Shown: positions 11,081 through 21,619 of the stretch, in pieces
Numbering within the stretch: the first letter of the stretch is position 1
Layout: the number at the start of each line of letters is the position of its first letter
Assembly: GCA_963575645.1 (NCBI GenBank)
Contig: OY754472.1
Location: forward strand, 29,947,401-30,011,400
Direction: 5' to 3'
Source: Xanthostigma xanthostigma
Lineage: Eukaryota; Arthropoda; Insecta; Raphidioptera; Raphidiidae
Length of the DNA: 64,000 nt
The notes under the pieces: generated by a model
The model's database searches: none
Told to the model about the DNA's origin: nothing
What the model saw: only the letters and a program-made list of their open reading frames with translations
Program-made: the position numbers and the translations under genes

Positions 11081-11246
11081 GCGACGACAAAAAATTATGT
11101 ACAAAAATTTGAGAATAACAAACCGATTGTTGCCCCATAACAATCTGTGTATCATTGTTAGAAAAACAAGCCGATTGTTGAACAATCTGTGTGTCATTGT
11201 TAGACTGACGAGCCGATTGTTGTCTTGCGAAATTCTTTGTCGTCGC
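11081..11246. repeat. Small inverted-repeat unit with CCGATTGTTG repeats
   Basis: GCGACGACAAA at the left is mirrored by TTTGTCGTCGC at the right. Between them, ACRAGCCGATTGTTG occurs three times, alternating with AACAATCTGTGTRTCATTGT, in units of about 45-55 bp. The repeats are partly complementary, so several hairpins could form. Not assigned to any known family. Confidence 0.5.
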
Positions 11247-11700
11247 ATGTTACACTATGAATACTTGTACAATAAGCCTCGGTATATTATATCGTCGTAA
11301 GTAGGAATATAATAACGTAAAAAGACGAATTTTTCCCAGTCTTGTGAAATTCTAAAGACAGCATGTCCCGTTTCTAGCTCCCGAATAGAATAGCGCTAGA
11401 AAAAGACAGATGCAAACCTCTTCTCTGTGGAATGTTATGAATTTATGGAATGAGTTTTTTTCTCTTCCACAAAGAGAATATTTTGCCAGGTCTTTTTTTT
11501 TCTTTGACTCTCGCGTTTCCGTGTATACTGTGTATGCTTTCAGTGCGGCGTGTTTGTGTATGATTTGATATGTGTCCTGCGAAACACGAGGACTCCGGTG
11601 TTGTCATTTTGCTGGAAGTTTTGTTTAATCTATAGCGGACATTAATTCCGATAATAATCTTGGGCAACTCAGGTCGCAGTGCCAAAACACTGTCGACAAG

Positions 11701-11919
11701 TATTAATAAGAATCGCAGGATTGTGGACAAAAAATTCTTTATTCAGTGTACGACGTTTCATCTATAAATTTAGACTTGTTCAAGTACAATTAATATTAAT
11801 TGTACTTGAAAAAGTCTAAATTTATAGACGAAACGTCGTACACTGATTAAAGAACTTTTTGTCCACAATCCTGCGATTCTTATTAATACTTGTCTCGATG
11901 GACACTATTTCTAATATAT
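11701..11919. mobile_element. Fold-back element, hammerhead family a, copy 1
   Basis: Two inverted arms meet at an AT-rich centre near 11790. Each contains TCTAAATTTATAGACGAAAC (or a one-base variant) and CCACAATCCTGCGATT. The element is flanked by a perfect 12-bp direct repeat, ACTGTCGACAAG, at 11689-11700 and 11920-11931. The right arm is longer by a tail containing CGATGGACAC. The asymmetry and 12-bp duplication match the copy at 20614-21140. No protein is encoded. Confidence 0.8.
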
Positions 11920-12353
11920 ACTGTCGACAAGATAGTTTATTGTGGCATTGCGGCTTTATTATATTAACCCCTTCGCCCCTGAATTGTATTGTTGGAACAC
12001 AAAATATTTTTTAGGTTGTTAGACTTCTTTAGGGTGTAATTAAGGTATATTGAGTGAAAAACTAAATTTCAAAACAGAATTTTGGAAAATCACATGTCCA
12101 TTGTAATGGACAACTGGTCAAAAAATAATTTTTTACGATAATAACTAGCATTTACTTTTTAAGTATAGTTAGTAAAGTTCACATAAAGAAATTAAAATAA
12201 ATATCCGCACAAAAAAAAAATTACATCATGAAAATACATAATCAGAATGTACACTTTTACCAGCTTTGCGTGAATCTATGACTGCGGTCAACACTTGACT
12301 CGATATTACTTCCACCCACATAGTATTTCTTTGTTTTGTTTGGCTTGCCTACA

Positions 12354-13072
12354 TTAAGGAGGTTGATCCGTTACAGTCCCAATAAAAAGTAAGTCGAATT
12401 CTAAATGGGATCTTTTCCATAATAAATTTTTACAAAAGGTTATAAGTCGATTATACCAATAAATTATTGTCATAAAGGAATAAATAAATATTTTTTTTAA
12501 TATTAATTAAATATTTCAGTATTTTACTTAATGGACTAACTTTTGAATTTTTTGTACAAAGTTAGGTTAAAAAAAATAAATTTATGTAAATATCTGTATT
12601 TTACATATTTTTTTGCAGTAAATAATTAAAAAAAGAAATTAGAAGTAATAAAAATTAAAATTAAATCATTAAAAAGTTGAAAATTCAGTTAAAATTGTTA
12701 AAACTGCCAAGAATAAAAATCCATAATCGAAAAGTGCTAAGGTTTAATAATTTTTTTTATTGATTAAAAGTCTCCTAATTAAATTGGAAATAATATTAAA
12801 ATATGCGTAAGACATCGATGCTTTACATATTTAGTTTTCGGAACTATTGACATTATTTGGTAATTTGCAAAAAAATAAAATGAACAGTTTGCATGCTAGG
12901 TTGACATATTTTCCATAAGACTACATGTAAAAGTCTTTTTTAATTTTTAACTTTATAAATCTCCTAATGATTTTTAATTTTTTACAGAAAATTTTGTCAT
13001 AAAAAAATCTATTAAAAAAACTTTATTTCAGATTTTTTTCATTATCTTCGTAAAACGGCTCAACCTCCTTAA
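12354..13072. mobile_element. Terminal-inverted-repeat element, 719 bp
   Basis: TTAAGGAGGTTGATCCGTTA at the left and its near-perfect complement (AACGGCTCAACCTCCTTAA) at the right define the ends. TTAA at both extremities could be a TTAA target or part of the repeat. The interior is very AT-rich and non-coding. Confidence 0.55.
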
Positions 13073-13374
13073 ACCACAGGCACAATGAAATGTTTAGGTA
13101 TATTTGATATTTAATTATACTGACTTAAATGACACGCGTTACAAATAATAATATGTCCATTGAAATGACTGCCAAGACCGAAAGGGTTAAATTTGTTTAT
13201 TGACGAAATATAAAATTTTAGCCCTTGATACACCCCTTCATTTTTAATATTATTGTCAATCCAACATCTGCCCCAAATTAAATATACCCTACAGCATGAA
13301 TGAATCAATGAATAAATGAGGCGTTATAGCTTAATAGGCCGTTATGCACGTAATCCTAAAAGAATTTTTGTAAG

Positions 13375-13755
13375 ACCCTACAGTAAGTAAATCTGTATCT
13401 GTGTTTTCATAAAATTTATAAGGCCGGTCCTATTGAGTTGATTTTATTAAAATCTTAGCAACATATTTTAATGTTTACTAAAGGGTTAAATTTCAATTTT
13501 GAAACTATTCGGGAAATTTTTTTCGATATTTTTGGACCCAAAAATATTTTCCAACCCCTAAAACTCAATCTTAAAATGGCCCATTTCTCTTTGTTTAAAT
13601 GAGGGGAAGTTAACAATACCTATATGTTTCATCATGTATTTAAATTTTAAATTGATTTATGAGAAATTCATAAAATGACAAAAGAATCTCAATAAAATAA
13701 CGCTCAAACTTGAAAATTTAATTAATTAGGTTTTCAACCACCTGACGACCACTAG
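13375..13755 (+). mobile_element. Helitron-like family F copy
   Basis: Ends in GACGACCACTAG before T. Its last 160 bp match the end of 28480-28808 (AATGAGGGGAAGT...ATATGTTTCATCA) and its first half matches 18190-18440 (TTTCAATTTTGAAACKATTC, CCCAAAAATATTTT). The terminal CTAG|T suggests Helitron, but the 3' hairpin is weak. Confidence 0.5.
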
Positions 13756-14537
13756 TTCTTATTAAACAATTATTATTGTAACTATTTTCAAGTAGATAAA
13801 ATTTGGTTGTTAAAATGCTATTAAAAAAAATAATAATAATCTATAGTAATATATTATTTTTTCTCCTTTCTGTTATTATTTGTGTACCAACTGTTTATTA
13901 TTTTTATTTCTTACTATTATATTAATATTGGCTCACTGAATAATTGGCAACACTGAAATGAGGACATTCTAAAACACCCACACAACGTACTTGAATTCAG
14001 CATGTACATTGCATTTAATACTTAAAAAAATGTGCTATTGTTCACCTAAGATTAGCAAGCATTGTTGCCAGTATCAGTATAGCCTAGTCAAGAAGTGAAA
14101 TTCATGAGAAAAATAGATCCAAATCTCCAAAAAATATGAGCAATAGTTTATTCGATTCGAAAAAATATTCCGAAAAATGCGTTTTTTTTATTTTTTTCGC
14201 CGACAAAAATTGCATTTGTTATTTACAAAAAAGCCCCTCACATTTTTGTCAATTAGTCAAAAACTATAGTCAATAGCGGAAATTGGAAAAAAGATTTTTA
14301 AAGAAGAGAAAATGTCCAATAATAAAGTCCCACTCCCACTCTCTATTAATTATTTATAGTTTTAATTTAACGTTGAAAATAGGGTTCCGCGCGGCCGGTA
14401 CAGCTCGAGCGCAACACCCTGTTTATAGAGTACAACACATAAAAGAATCCTTTTATAGTATTAAATAACAATGTAAAAATTTGAATAAAGTATGGTGTCA
14501 TCTTAGCACTTGAAAGAATAAAGTTCCGATGAAATTT
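13756..14537. other. Unannotated AT-rich region
   Basis: AT-rich with poly-A/T tracts. A short GC-rich island sits at about 14385-14420. No element termini or gene recognised. Confidence 0.4.
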
Positions 14538-14652
14538 TGACGTGATAACGTCTTATAAATTGATGAATCACCAATCTTATAAATTGATGAAACACCGGCT
14601 GCATGCACGAAAAAGTGTAACGTTCCTAACGTTCCGCCTGACCCTGTGCGTG
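14538..14652 (+). mobile_element. MITE family E, truncated copy
   Basis: Starts TGACGTGATAACGTC and runs through ACACCGGCTGCATGCACG and CCGCCTGACCCTGTGCGTG, where homology to the full copies stops. An extra CTTATAAATTGATGAAWCACC unit is duplicated near the start. Confidence 0.65.
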
Positions 14653-14765
14653 CTTTTCTCGAAAACGGCCCTAACGATTTGGATGAAATTTACTGAAAAG
14701 GGATTTTGGGGGGCAAAAAATCGTTTTAGCTAGGTCTCATCTCTCGAAAAAATCGTTTTCTTACA
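14653..14765 (+). repeat. Possible Helitron fragment
   Basis: GATTTGGATGAAATTTACTG, then GGGGGGCAAAAAATCG and TAGCTAGGTCTCATCTC, resembles the internal wording of insect Helitrons, but no terminus is present. Confidence 0.35.
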
Positions 14766-15063
14766 AATTTTATCATTATAAAAATCATTTTTTGACGTAT
14801 GAAAATACTTAAATATTGTAAGTAGGTTTTGGAATTTTATATAAACAATGAAACAATTGTTTTCAAAATATTATGACAGTTAATCTTTGAGACTTAAAAT
14901 AAATACGAAAGAAAGAAAGTTAACAAAAACAATTATTATTATAGGTGGTAAGTAATTTCAATAAATAAAATTAACCTAAATTTGAAGCGAAAGATGCAAT
15001 ATCATAGATTCGAATTATTATAATTATTATATGTAGAAGATAGGAGAAATAGAACATAAATTA

Positions 15064-15265
15064 TTGACGTGATAACGTCTTATAAATTGATGAATCACGT
15101 CAATATAAAAAGATGAAACACCGGCTGCATGCACGAAAAAGTGTAACGTTCCTAACGTTCCGCCTGACCCTGTGCGTGATTATTAAATAAGTATGATATT
15201 CGAGCGGAATACGTTATCACGTAAAACTATCGTCCGTAAATCGACTTTACAGACAACAAATTTTT
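15064..15265 (+). mobile_element. MITE family E, near-complete copy
   Basis: Begins TGACGTGATAACGTC and ends with ACGTTATCACGTAAAACTAT...CGACTTTACAGACAAC, the same two ends as the copies at 47474-47728 and 56879-57125. The inverted GACGTGATAACG motif lies at one end and just inside the other. An internal deletion leaves about 200 bp. Confidence 0.75.
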
Positions 15266-15879
15266 TTTTTAAATTTATTTTTGAAAGAGTGAGGCTATTG
15301 TTAACTAAATAATTTTTTTTTTCAAAAAACCGTCTGCATTGAAAATTTTTGCTTCACGGAGCCGTTTTTACATATATACTTAATAAGATTACGTTTCATA
15401 AAATTGTTTATTTTGTTAACATTAATATATTATAATAAACAAAATAAACAATTTTTAAAAAGCTAGCAAATTGACATACCTACCTGCGTTTTTAACTAAA
15501 TATTGTACATTTACTGATAAAATCGTTGCAATACTGAAATGTAACGTGTAAAGCGTTGGGGATTGTTTTTAATGTTTTTGTGCAGTAACGCAAATGTTAC
15601 ATGAAAGTTACCAAAATAACGACACAGGTAGGAGGTGCACACATAGAGTATAATGTAGTACACATAGATATATTTATTATGTATAGACGGGGCTCAATGG
15701 TATCCTTTCGACAATACAGGTAACCCTGCCGAGCGTGCGTACAGCAATTTGTGTTTATTTTTTATTTATTTAGAGTTTTTATATTTCCGGTTTGCTGAAC
15801 AACAAAACCGGGGACGGAAAATCTTTTTTCACTGCTCAATGTTGGATACACGATGTCCCATTTAATTCTGGTCATATTA
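15266..15879. other. Unannotated AT-rich region with a small palindrome
   Basis: A perfect hairpin (AAAATTGTTTATTTTGTT with its complement) lies at about 15409-15460. Otherwise nothing is recognised. Confidence 0.4.
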
Positions 15880-16175
15880 TCTATCTATAAAAAAAATCTC
15901 GTGTCACGATGTTCGTCCGCGCTGATCTCCGAAACCACTGAACCGATTTTAATCAAATTTTGTAAACGTATCCAACTTAGACTATAGGATAGTTTTTATT
16001 AAATATATTGAACAAAATTACCTACGGTGTTTTCTCAAAAAAACTGTTTTAGAACATGTAGCGACTTCTCATAGAATTTGTTCAAAGCTATTAGTTCAGA
16101 CTTCGGGCCGCAAACAAAATACATTTTGCAGAATTATATCTATCGCACCCGGATGAAACCGGGACGGACCACTAG
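15880..16175 (+). mobile_element. Helitron family B, intact non-autonomous copy
   Basis: Starts TCTATCTATAAAAAAAATCT, continues GTGTCACGATGTTCGTCCGC, and ends with hairpin CACCCGGATGAAACCGGG and CTAG followed by T. At 296 bp this is the shortest complete member here and has one copy of the 40-bp unit (TTCAAAGCTATTAGTTCAGA) that other members amplify. Confidence 0.85.
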
Positions 16176-16317
16176 TATTAAAGAAATGATTAGTACAAGG
16201 TTCTCACAGAATATCTAGTATAGATGATATTCGCGTACCGGATGCGAATACAAATTGTTATGTAAGAATAAAATATGGGCACCTTTTATCTAAAAAAGTA
16301 ACTGTAATCGGATTTTT

Positions 16318-16480
16318 GAAGTAAAACTTCTTTAACCGCGACTTGAAAGTAACTCAAATCTTTTTTCGGACGTAAGTTACGCAGTTTCCGCTATTTAAGC
16401 CGTCGACTGACATATGGCCGCATCATAGAAACCATCTTGAACGAAAGGTAAAACGTAGCTACGGACGCAAACCAACTTGA
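16318..16480. repeat. Repeat family J, partial copy
   Basis: Starts with the short hairpin GAAGTAAAACTTC and contains the complement of the unit seen at 52310-52720 (AACCATCTTGAACGAAAGGT). Truncated where the pogo-like MITE begins. Confidence 0.5.
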
Positions 16481-16484
16481 TATA

Positions 16485-16837
16485 CAGTAGAACCTCTTTA
16501 AGTCAAACCTCGCTGAGTCTAAATCCTCCAAAACTCTAAAAAATGTTTTTCCCACCAAGCGCCAAAACCTCCATTACTTGAAATCTTAACCCTAATAATC
16601 AGTGAGTCCCTACAAGCCATTTAGGTACGTATTTTCCCTCCGTAACTCGAAAAAATAAATTGAACCTCTGTATCTCGAACATAGCAACTCAAAATTAGTT
16701 AGAACGAACCTTAACCTCCACAAGTCGAATATTTCCTTACAAAATTCGCCTAAGTCGAAATCCTTCATAAGTCGGAAACTCTATAAGTCGAATTTTTTGG
16801 CGTCTCCTTTGAAGTTCTACTTACAGAGGCTCTACTG
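16485..16837. mobile_element. pogo/Tigger-like MITE
   Basis: Ends CAGTAGAACCTC and GAGGCTCTACTG are flanked by TA on both sides, the Tc1/mariner target duplication. The terminal sequence and the repeated AAGTCGAA words in the interior resemble pogo/Tigger-type MITEs. 353 bp, no transposase. Confidence 0.8.
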
Positions 16838-16846
16838 TATTATTTA

Positions 16847-17011
16847 TTTCTAACTTCTATACTTCTAAAGACAGTTTTATATCAGCAGATCAAATTTTTG
16901 AGAACAAAAAGAAACAAAATTGTGGACACGATCTGGTGAGACTTTTCATTTCTAATGAAACGCGATGCCTTAAGCAATTGCTTATTTTGCTTATAGGTTA
17001 ATCCGGTACTG
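16847..17011 (-). mobile_element. Truncated hAT element, family of 32936-33358
   Basis: Matches the complement of 32936-33120, including AACTTCTATACTTC, CGRTCTRGTGAG and GCAATTGCTTATTTTGCTTA, and ends in TTAATCCGGTACTG, a hAT-type terminus. Only one end survives; the other is lost near the adjacent MITE. Confidence 0.65.
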
Positions 17012-17071
17012 CCTGAGATGAGCGCGTTCAATCAAACAAACTCCTCAGCTTTATCTATTAGTACCTATAGA
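17012..17071 (-). mobile_element. 5' terminal fragment of Helitron family A
   Basis: Complement of the family A 5' end: TGAGATGAGCGCGTTCAAT, then CAGCTTTATCTATTAGTACC. It directly abuts the hAT terminus; the rest of the Helitron is absent. Confidence 0.6.
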
Positions 17072-17303
17072 TCAGCAACCTTTTGAAACGGAAGAGCCAA
17101 ATTTCCCAATTTTTAAAGAACCACTAAACATTTTCGTTTCAGTATTACAGTATTTGCTTATATAGGTACAATATATCCGAGGACGACAGGTCGCGACGGG
17201 GGCGATGCGGGTGAGACGCGAGCGAAAATGGCTAAGAGATGGACATGGTGCTCAATCATAGATCGATTAAACGATTTTTAAGGGTTTATATAATAAAATA
17301 ATT

Positions 17304-17582
17304 CAAATCTTTGATTAACGTCTGAATAGAAATCTTCAAATAAATAAAATTGTCGACCCAATTTTTCTCAGACCAATATATTGACAAAAAATATTAAAAT
17401 TACAAATCAATATAACACAAGATGACGTTTCGATCCGGATTTGGGTCTTCTTCAGAAATATCTAAAAAGAAGATCCAAATCCGGATCGAAACGTCATCTT
17501 GTGTTATATTGATTTGTAATTTTATTATTTTTTGTCAATAAATTGGTCTGAGAAAAATTGGTCGACTATTTTATTTATTTGG
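17304..17582. mobile_element. Fold-back element, hammerhead family b, copy 1
   Basis: Inverted arms each carry CAAATCCGGATCGAAACGTC. The left arm, read on the minus strand, gives CTGAAGA followed by a short stem and GAAACGTC. Flanked by a perfect 13-bp direct repeat TAATAAAATAATT at 17291-17303 and 17583-17595. The left arm has an extra tail (TTTGATTAACGTCTGA) that is also found on the long arm of the second copy. Confidence 0.8.
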
Positions 17583-17595
17583 TAATAAAATAATT

Positions 17596-18189
17596 ATTTT
17601 TTGCGTATGGAACTAGAGAGCCGCAACTTTACATAAAAAAAGCCGCAGGTTGACGACCCCTGGTATTGATAGATTACTTTTATAATGATTGTGCGACGTA
17701 TTTTGCGCTCAGGACGCTTTCAAATTGTACATCCGGTCCTCTATGCATTCTAGCATCTTCTACCGTGTTTCCGAGTGTTCTAAACTAAACAAACTGATAG
17801 TCGAAAGAGCTCAGACAGGTAAGCTCTGGTCGGAATGATGGTATTGCTGTCCGGAAACCCGTATCTGCACATTGTTCTCGTCTCCTACGGCTATAAGAAG
17901 CCAGTCAACCGTGCGCCGTACTGTCTCTGCACACTATACAGTGACGTCCGTCCGGTAGAACTATCGATTAAAAAAAAAACAAAAAAAAAACAGGAAACAT
18001 ATTGTGTAGCGGGTGACAAAATCGACAAAATAAAAAAAAATAAACTCGTGTCGCAGTGCGAAACCCTGAAGACAATATAGTGAACTTAACCCTTTTGTTT
18101 TTGGACGAAATTTAATCCCTTAATACATCCCTTAAAATAACATTTTTTTTCTCTTAGTTTCAATATTATTATCAATTTACCAAATAAAT
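17596..18189. other. Unannotated region
   Basis: Contains a moderately GC-rich stretch (17780-17960) of unknown origin, then poly-A runs. The 81-codon frame at 17835-18080 ends in lysine-rich low-complexity sequence and has no recognisable family, so it is not called. Confidence 0.4.
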
Positions 18190-18440
18190 TCATCTTTCAC
18201 TAAGTAAATCCATATCTACAAACTAACGTTTTTATAAAATTTTTATGTCCAATCCTGTCGGGCAGATTTTAATAAAATTTTGGCGGCATATTTATATCTT
18301 TACTGATAGGTTACATTTCAATTTTGAAACGATTCTGAGAATTTTTCGGTATTTTTAGGCCCAAAAATATTTTTCAACCTTAAAGTGGCCCGATTGCACC
18401 CATTTTAAATAGGCTTTGTGCGGTGATGGCTTTCAATATG
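18190..18440 (+). mobile_element. Helitron-like family F fragment
   Basis: Shares AGTAAATCYRTATCT, TTTCAATTTTGAAAC and CCCAAAAATATTTT with 13375-13600. The 3' end is missing. Confidence 0.45.
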
Positions 18441-18717
18441 TGGTCCAAATTTCGTTAAAATCAATTAACTCCTTCGAAAGTTATAGCCCGTACATATTAT
18501 ATAAATATTATATAAATAGATGCTGCCAAATTTCTTAGGAAGCTATGAAACGTCGAGAAATTTTGATCCGACCCCTAGGTCCCGCCATCCAACCGACGCC
18601 AATAGTGTAAGTGCCTTATGGCAAATACACTAAAAAACACCAACCTTTACCTGACGAATGCATTTAATGTTGGGAAAAAAGCGTCTACAGTCGATTCTCT
18701 CTGATTACACTCTCAAG

Positions 18718-18915
18718 ACCGCTGCACACGAGGCTTGTTTTGCCGCTAGAATCACTGGGATTTGTGCTGGCTGACGCGTTGGCTAGGACTGGGGACTCAC
18801 GTGGATTTCAAAATTAAAACCGAACCTATTTTCCGTGCTTGTTTTGAGCAAAAACCAATTTAAGCCAGATTTAGCAAGGAATCTGGCGAAAAAAACCAGC
18901 CTCATGTGCTGCGGC
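18718..18915. mobile_element. MITE family I, copy 1
   Basis: CCGCTGCACACGAGGCT at the left is mirrored by AGCCTCATGTGCTGCGG at the right. Related copies at 21805-22040 and 53183-53607 share the GCACACGAGGCTG terminus. 198 bp, non-coding. Confidence 0.65.
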
Positions 18916-18981
18916 CATTATATTATTCTTAATGAATTACAGTGGAGGAAGTAATGGAAAATCTTCCACACACAGTCCGTG

Positions 18982-19445
18982 CAAGGGCGGATCTAGGTTT
19001 TTGGGGCCTAGGGCTTATTGAAGTCCGATGGGGCACCATCTTTTGTTAGATCAAGAATCATTAAGTTGAGGTTTAAATTCATTATGACATCAAAATCAGA
19101 TATCCAACTTGATGACCTGGCCAAACAAATAAAATATAAATTGACCCAAAAAACTGTCAAAAATCCAAAAAATTGTCATAATTTACCAAAAAAATCTTCA
19201 AAATTCATCCGAAAAATTATAAAACTTTACCCAATGACTGGCAAAATTCGCTAAAAAAATAGTCGAAATTTACCCAAAAAATTCTTAAATTCACCCATGA
19301 TACTGATAAAATCTTTAAAGTCAATTATTTTTTACTGTACGATAAGTGCTTATTGTTAATGAAAAAGTATTAAAAATGTATAAGTATTTAATTCTTGAGG
19401 GCCCAGGGCTTAAGTCCTATTACTCCGTATATATATCCGCCTCTG
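18982..19445. mobile_element. hAT non-autonomous element
   Basis: Ends CAAGGGCGGATCTAGG and CAGAGGCGGATATATA (other strand) are hAT-like. Flanking octamers AGTCCGTG and AGTCCTTG match at seven of eight positions, a lightly decayed target duplication. A 78-codon frame inside is AT-biased and unrelated to transposase. Confidence 0.75.
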
Positions 19446-19484
19446 AGTCCTTGACTTCTTAGTTCATTGTCCGACATATTCTGT

Positions 19485-19826
19485 TTTTGACAGAATTTTC
19501 TCAAAGCTATTAGTTCAGAAGCAAACAAAAAAAACTGTTTTAGTACCAAGTAGGACATCTGATAGAATTCGCTCAAAGCTATTAGTTCACAAACAAATCT
19601 GGTAAAATTTGCTCAAAGCCATTAGTTCCGCACAAATCTGGTCGAATTTGATCAAAGTTATTAGTGCAGAAACAAATCTGGTAGAATTTGATCATAGCTA
19701 TTAGTTCAGAAGCAAATCTGTCAGAATTTGCTCAAAGCAGTTAGTTCAGACACCGGGCCCCGCGAACGCAATACATTTTGCACAATTATACTATCGCACC
19801 CGGGTGAAATCGGGTCGAACCGCTAG
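19485..19826 (+). mobile_element. Helitron family B 3' portion with 40-bp minisatellite
   Basis: The 3' end carries hairpin CACCCGGGTGAAATCGGG and CTAG before T. Upstream, the unit RCTCAAAGCTATTAGTTCAG recurs at 19571, 19611, 19651, 19691 and 19731, an exact 40-bp period, with one more unit near 19500. The 5' end is truncated close to the preceding hAT element. Confidence 0.8.
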
Positions 19827-20317
19827 TAATTTAATAAATTCATTCTGAAACCATTTTCGCGCACGCCGCTTTCTGCGATGACTAATCCTGTATCCCGCAT
19901 GTATGTAAGTAGGACTTTATTATCCCACGACAACCATCGTACCGAGTCCGAGCTGCGAACGTATCATCCAACCCACGTCCAGGAGTGTTCACTACGATAA
20001 ACTGTCCGACTGGCATCATCCAACAGTCATTATTTACTTGTCATCTAATGATCATTGACTCTACAGAGTCATCACCGTCTTGCAATGATGATCTGGAGTC
20101 CCAAAGTATTCGGAATTATAATATTGAAAATGTTGTTTTGTACGGGATTTCGTTTTTCTTGTTACGAAATGTGATGATACTATTTGTGAACGTGTAAAGC
20201 ACGTAGATTTCTGAATAACACACTTCGGTTTCATCGCGGCGGTACGGTGAAGAACTAAAATTATGAGTGTAAATTTGCTTGCCGGCAAACAAAGAAATCA
20301 TTAAGTTAGGAATAATC
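19827..20317. other. Unannotated region
   Basis: Mixed-composition sequence. Overlapping frames of 60-75 codons on both strands cannot all be real and show no family features. No repeat boundary recognised. Confidence 0.4.
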
Positions 20318-20478
20318 CTCAATTAAATAAATAAAATTATCGACCAATTTTTCAGACAATATAAATATATAATTAATACATTAACGTTTCGATCCGGATT
20401 TGGACCCTCTTCAGAACTGATCTAAAAAATATAAAAAATAATTAATCCGGATCGAAACGTTAATGTATTAATTATATA

Positions 20479-21619
20479 CTAGTGTGACCTGTGCGAATTA
20501 TTCGCACTAAATAAGTATAATAATTATCACTTTACAAAATTATTTTTTAAATATGATTGCAGGTATTCAATTCGTTTCTAATTTTGCACATTGCTTATAA
20601 CGTTCTTCTCTTTATATATTAGATATCGTGTCCATCGATAATAGTTAATAAGAAAAAATTCGCAGGTTTGTGGACAAAAGTTATATTTATAATTGTACGA
20701 CGTTTCGTCTATAAATTTAGACTTTTTCAAGTACAAAATTGAAAATTATTTAAAACAATAATTATGAAAATAAACATTAATTACTAACCATAGCAATTAA
20801 CAAAAGTTAAGGTACATAAGATAAAAACATGGCAACAAGTTTATGTATAAATGTTTTAAACAATAAAAATAAAAATTAAAAAAAAAAAAAAAAAAAAAAA
20901 AATTTTTTAATTTTTATTTTTATTGTTTAAAACATTTATACATAAACTTGTTGCCATGTTTTTATCTTATGTACCTTAACTTTTGTTAATTGCTATGGTT
21001 AGTAATTAATGTTTATTTTCATAATTATTGTTTTAAATAATTTTCAATTTTGTACTTGAAAAAGTCTAAATTTATAGACGAAACGTCGTACAATTATAAA
21101 TATAACTTTTGTCCACAAACCTGCGAATTTTTTCTTATTAGTTCTTCTCTTTGTTGTATTACAATATGAAGCTCAGATGACAATTGACAGATCGAAGAAA
21201 TATTTTACTAAAATTGTCATATAGAGGCGCAAGTAGCAAAAGCGTTGAGCTAAGCCGTCAGATGGCATCATGCAGCATTGCTGTGACGTTGTTCAGCGTT
21301 GCTCACTGTTTCAAAATTAAAGTCGTTCGATGGCAGTATGCAGTATTGTGTCTGTTATATTACAATATGAAGGTCAAATGACAGATCGAAGTGTTCACGT
21401 TGTTTCAAAATTAATGCCGTCAGATGGCAGACGTTGTTCAGCGTTGCTGTATTTTAATTAATTTACAAAAACAAAAGCAATAATACATTTTTTAGTTGTC
21501 GATGTCAGTAGAGCAAGCAATTATCTGTAAAATGATATATAATTTATGTGGAGAAATTGTGAGGTTTTTTCTAAAAAGGGAGGCAAACATCTTTAACCTT
21601 AGCGTATTAATATATATGA
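20479..21619 (-). mobile_element. Helitron family C copy, interrupted
   Basis: On the minus strand the 3' end is hairpin GTGCGAATAATTCGCAC followed by AGGTCACACTAG and T; the 5' end is TCATATATATTAATACGC. These match the uninterrupted copy at 46172-46765. It lies inside a family b fold-back and is itself split by a family a fold-back at 20614-21140. A 65-codon frame on the opposite strand (21184-21381) is shared with the other copy but lacks any domain. Confidence 0.85.
20614..21140. mobile_element. Fold-back element, hammerhead family a, copy 2
   Basis: Almost perfect inverted arms of about 240 bp meet at an A-run/T-run centre near 20880-20906. Each arm has TCTAAATTTATAGACGAAAC (one arm with GTCTATAAATTTAGAC) and the GTACTTGAAAAAGTC segment. 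The perfect 12-bp repeat GTTCTTCTCTTT flanks it (20602-20613 and 21141-21152). The homologous empty site in the Helitron copy at 46290 has only one such stretch. The left arm has the longer tail ending ATATTAGATATCGTGTCC. Confidence 0.9.

Noticed and set aside
19571-19770. Regular 40-bp repeats resembling a CRISPR array
   Set aside because: Units are head-to-tail with no unique spacers and belong to a eukaryotic Helitron.
21184-21381. 65-codon frame conserved with 46330-46527
   Set aside because: Both are inside Helitron C copies on the strand opposite to the element; differences are not biased to third positions and no domain is visible.
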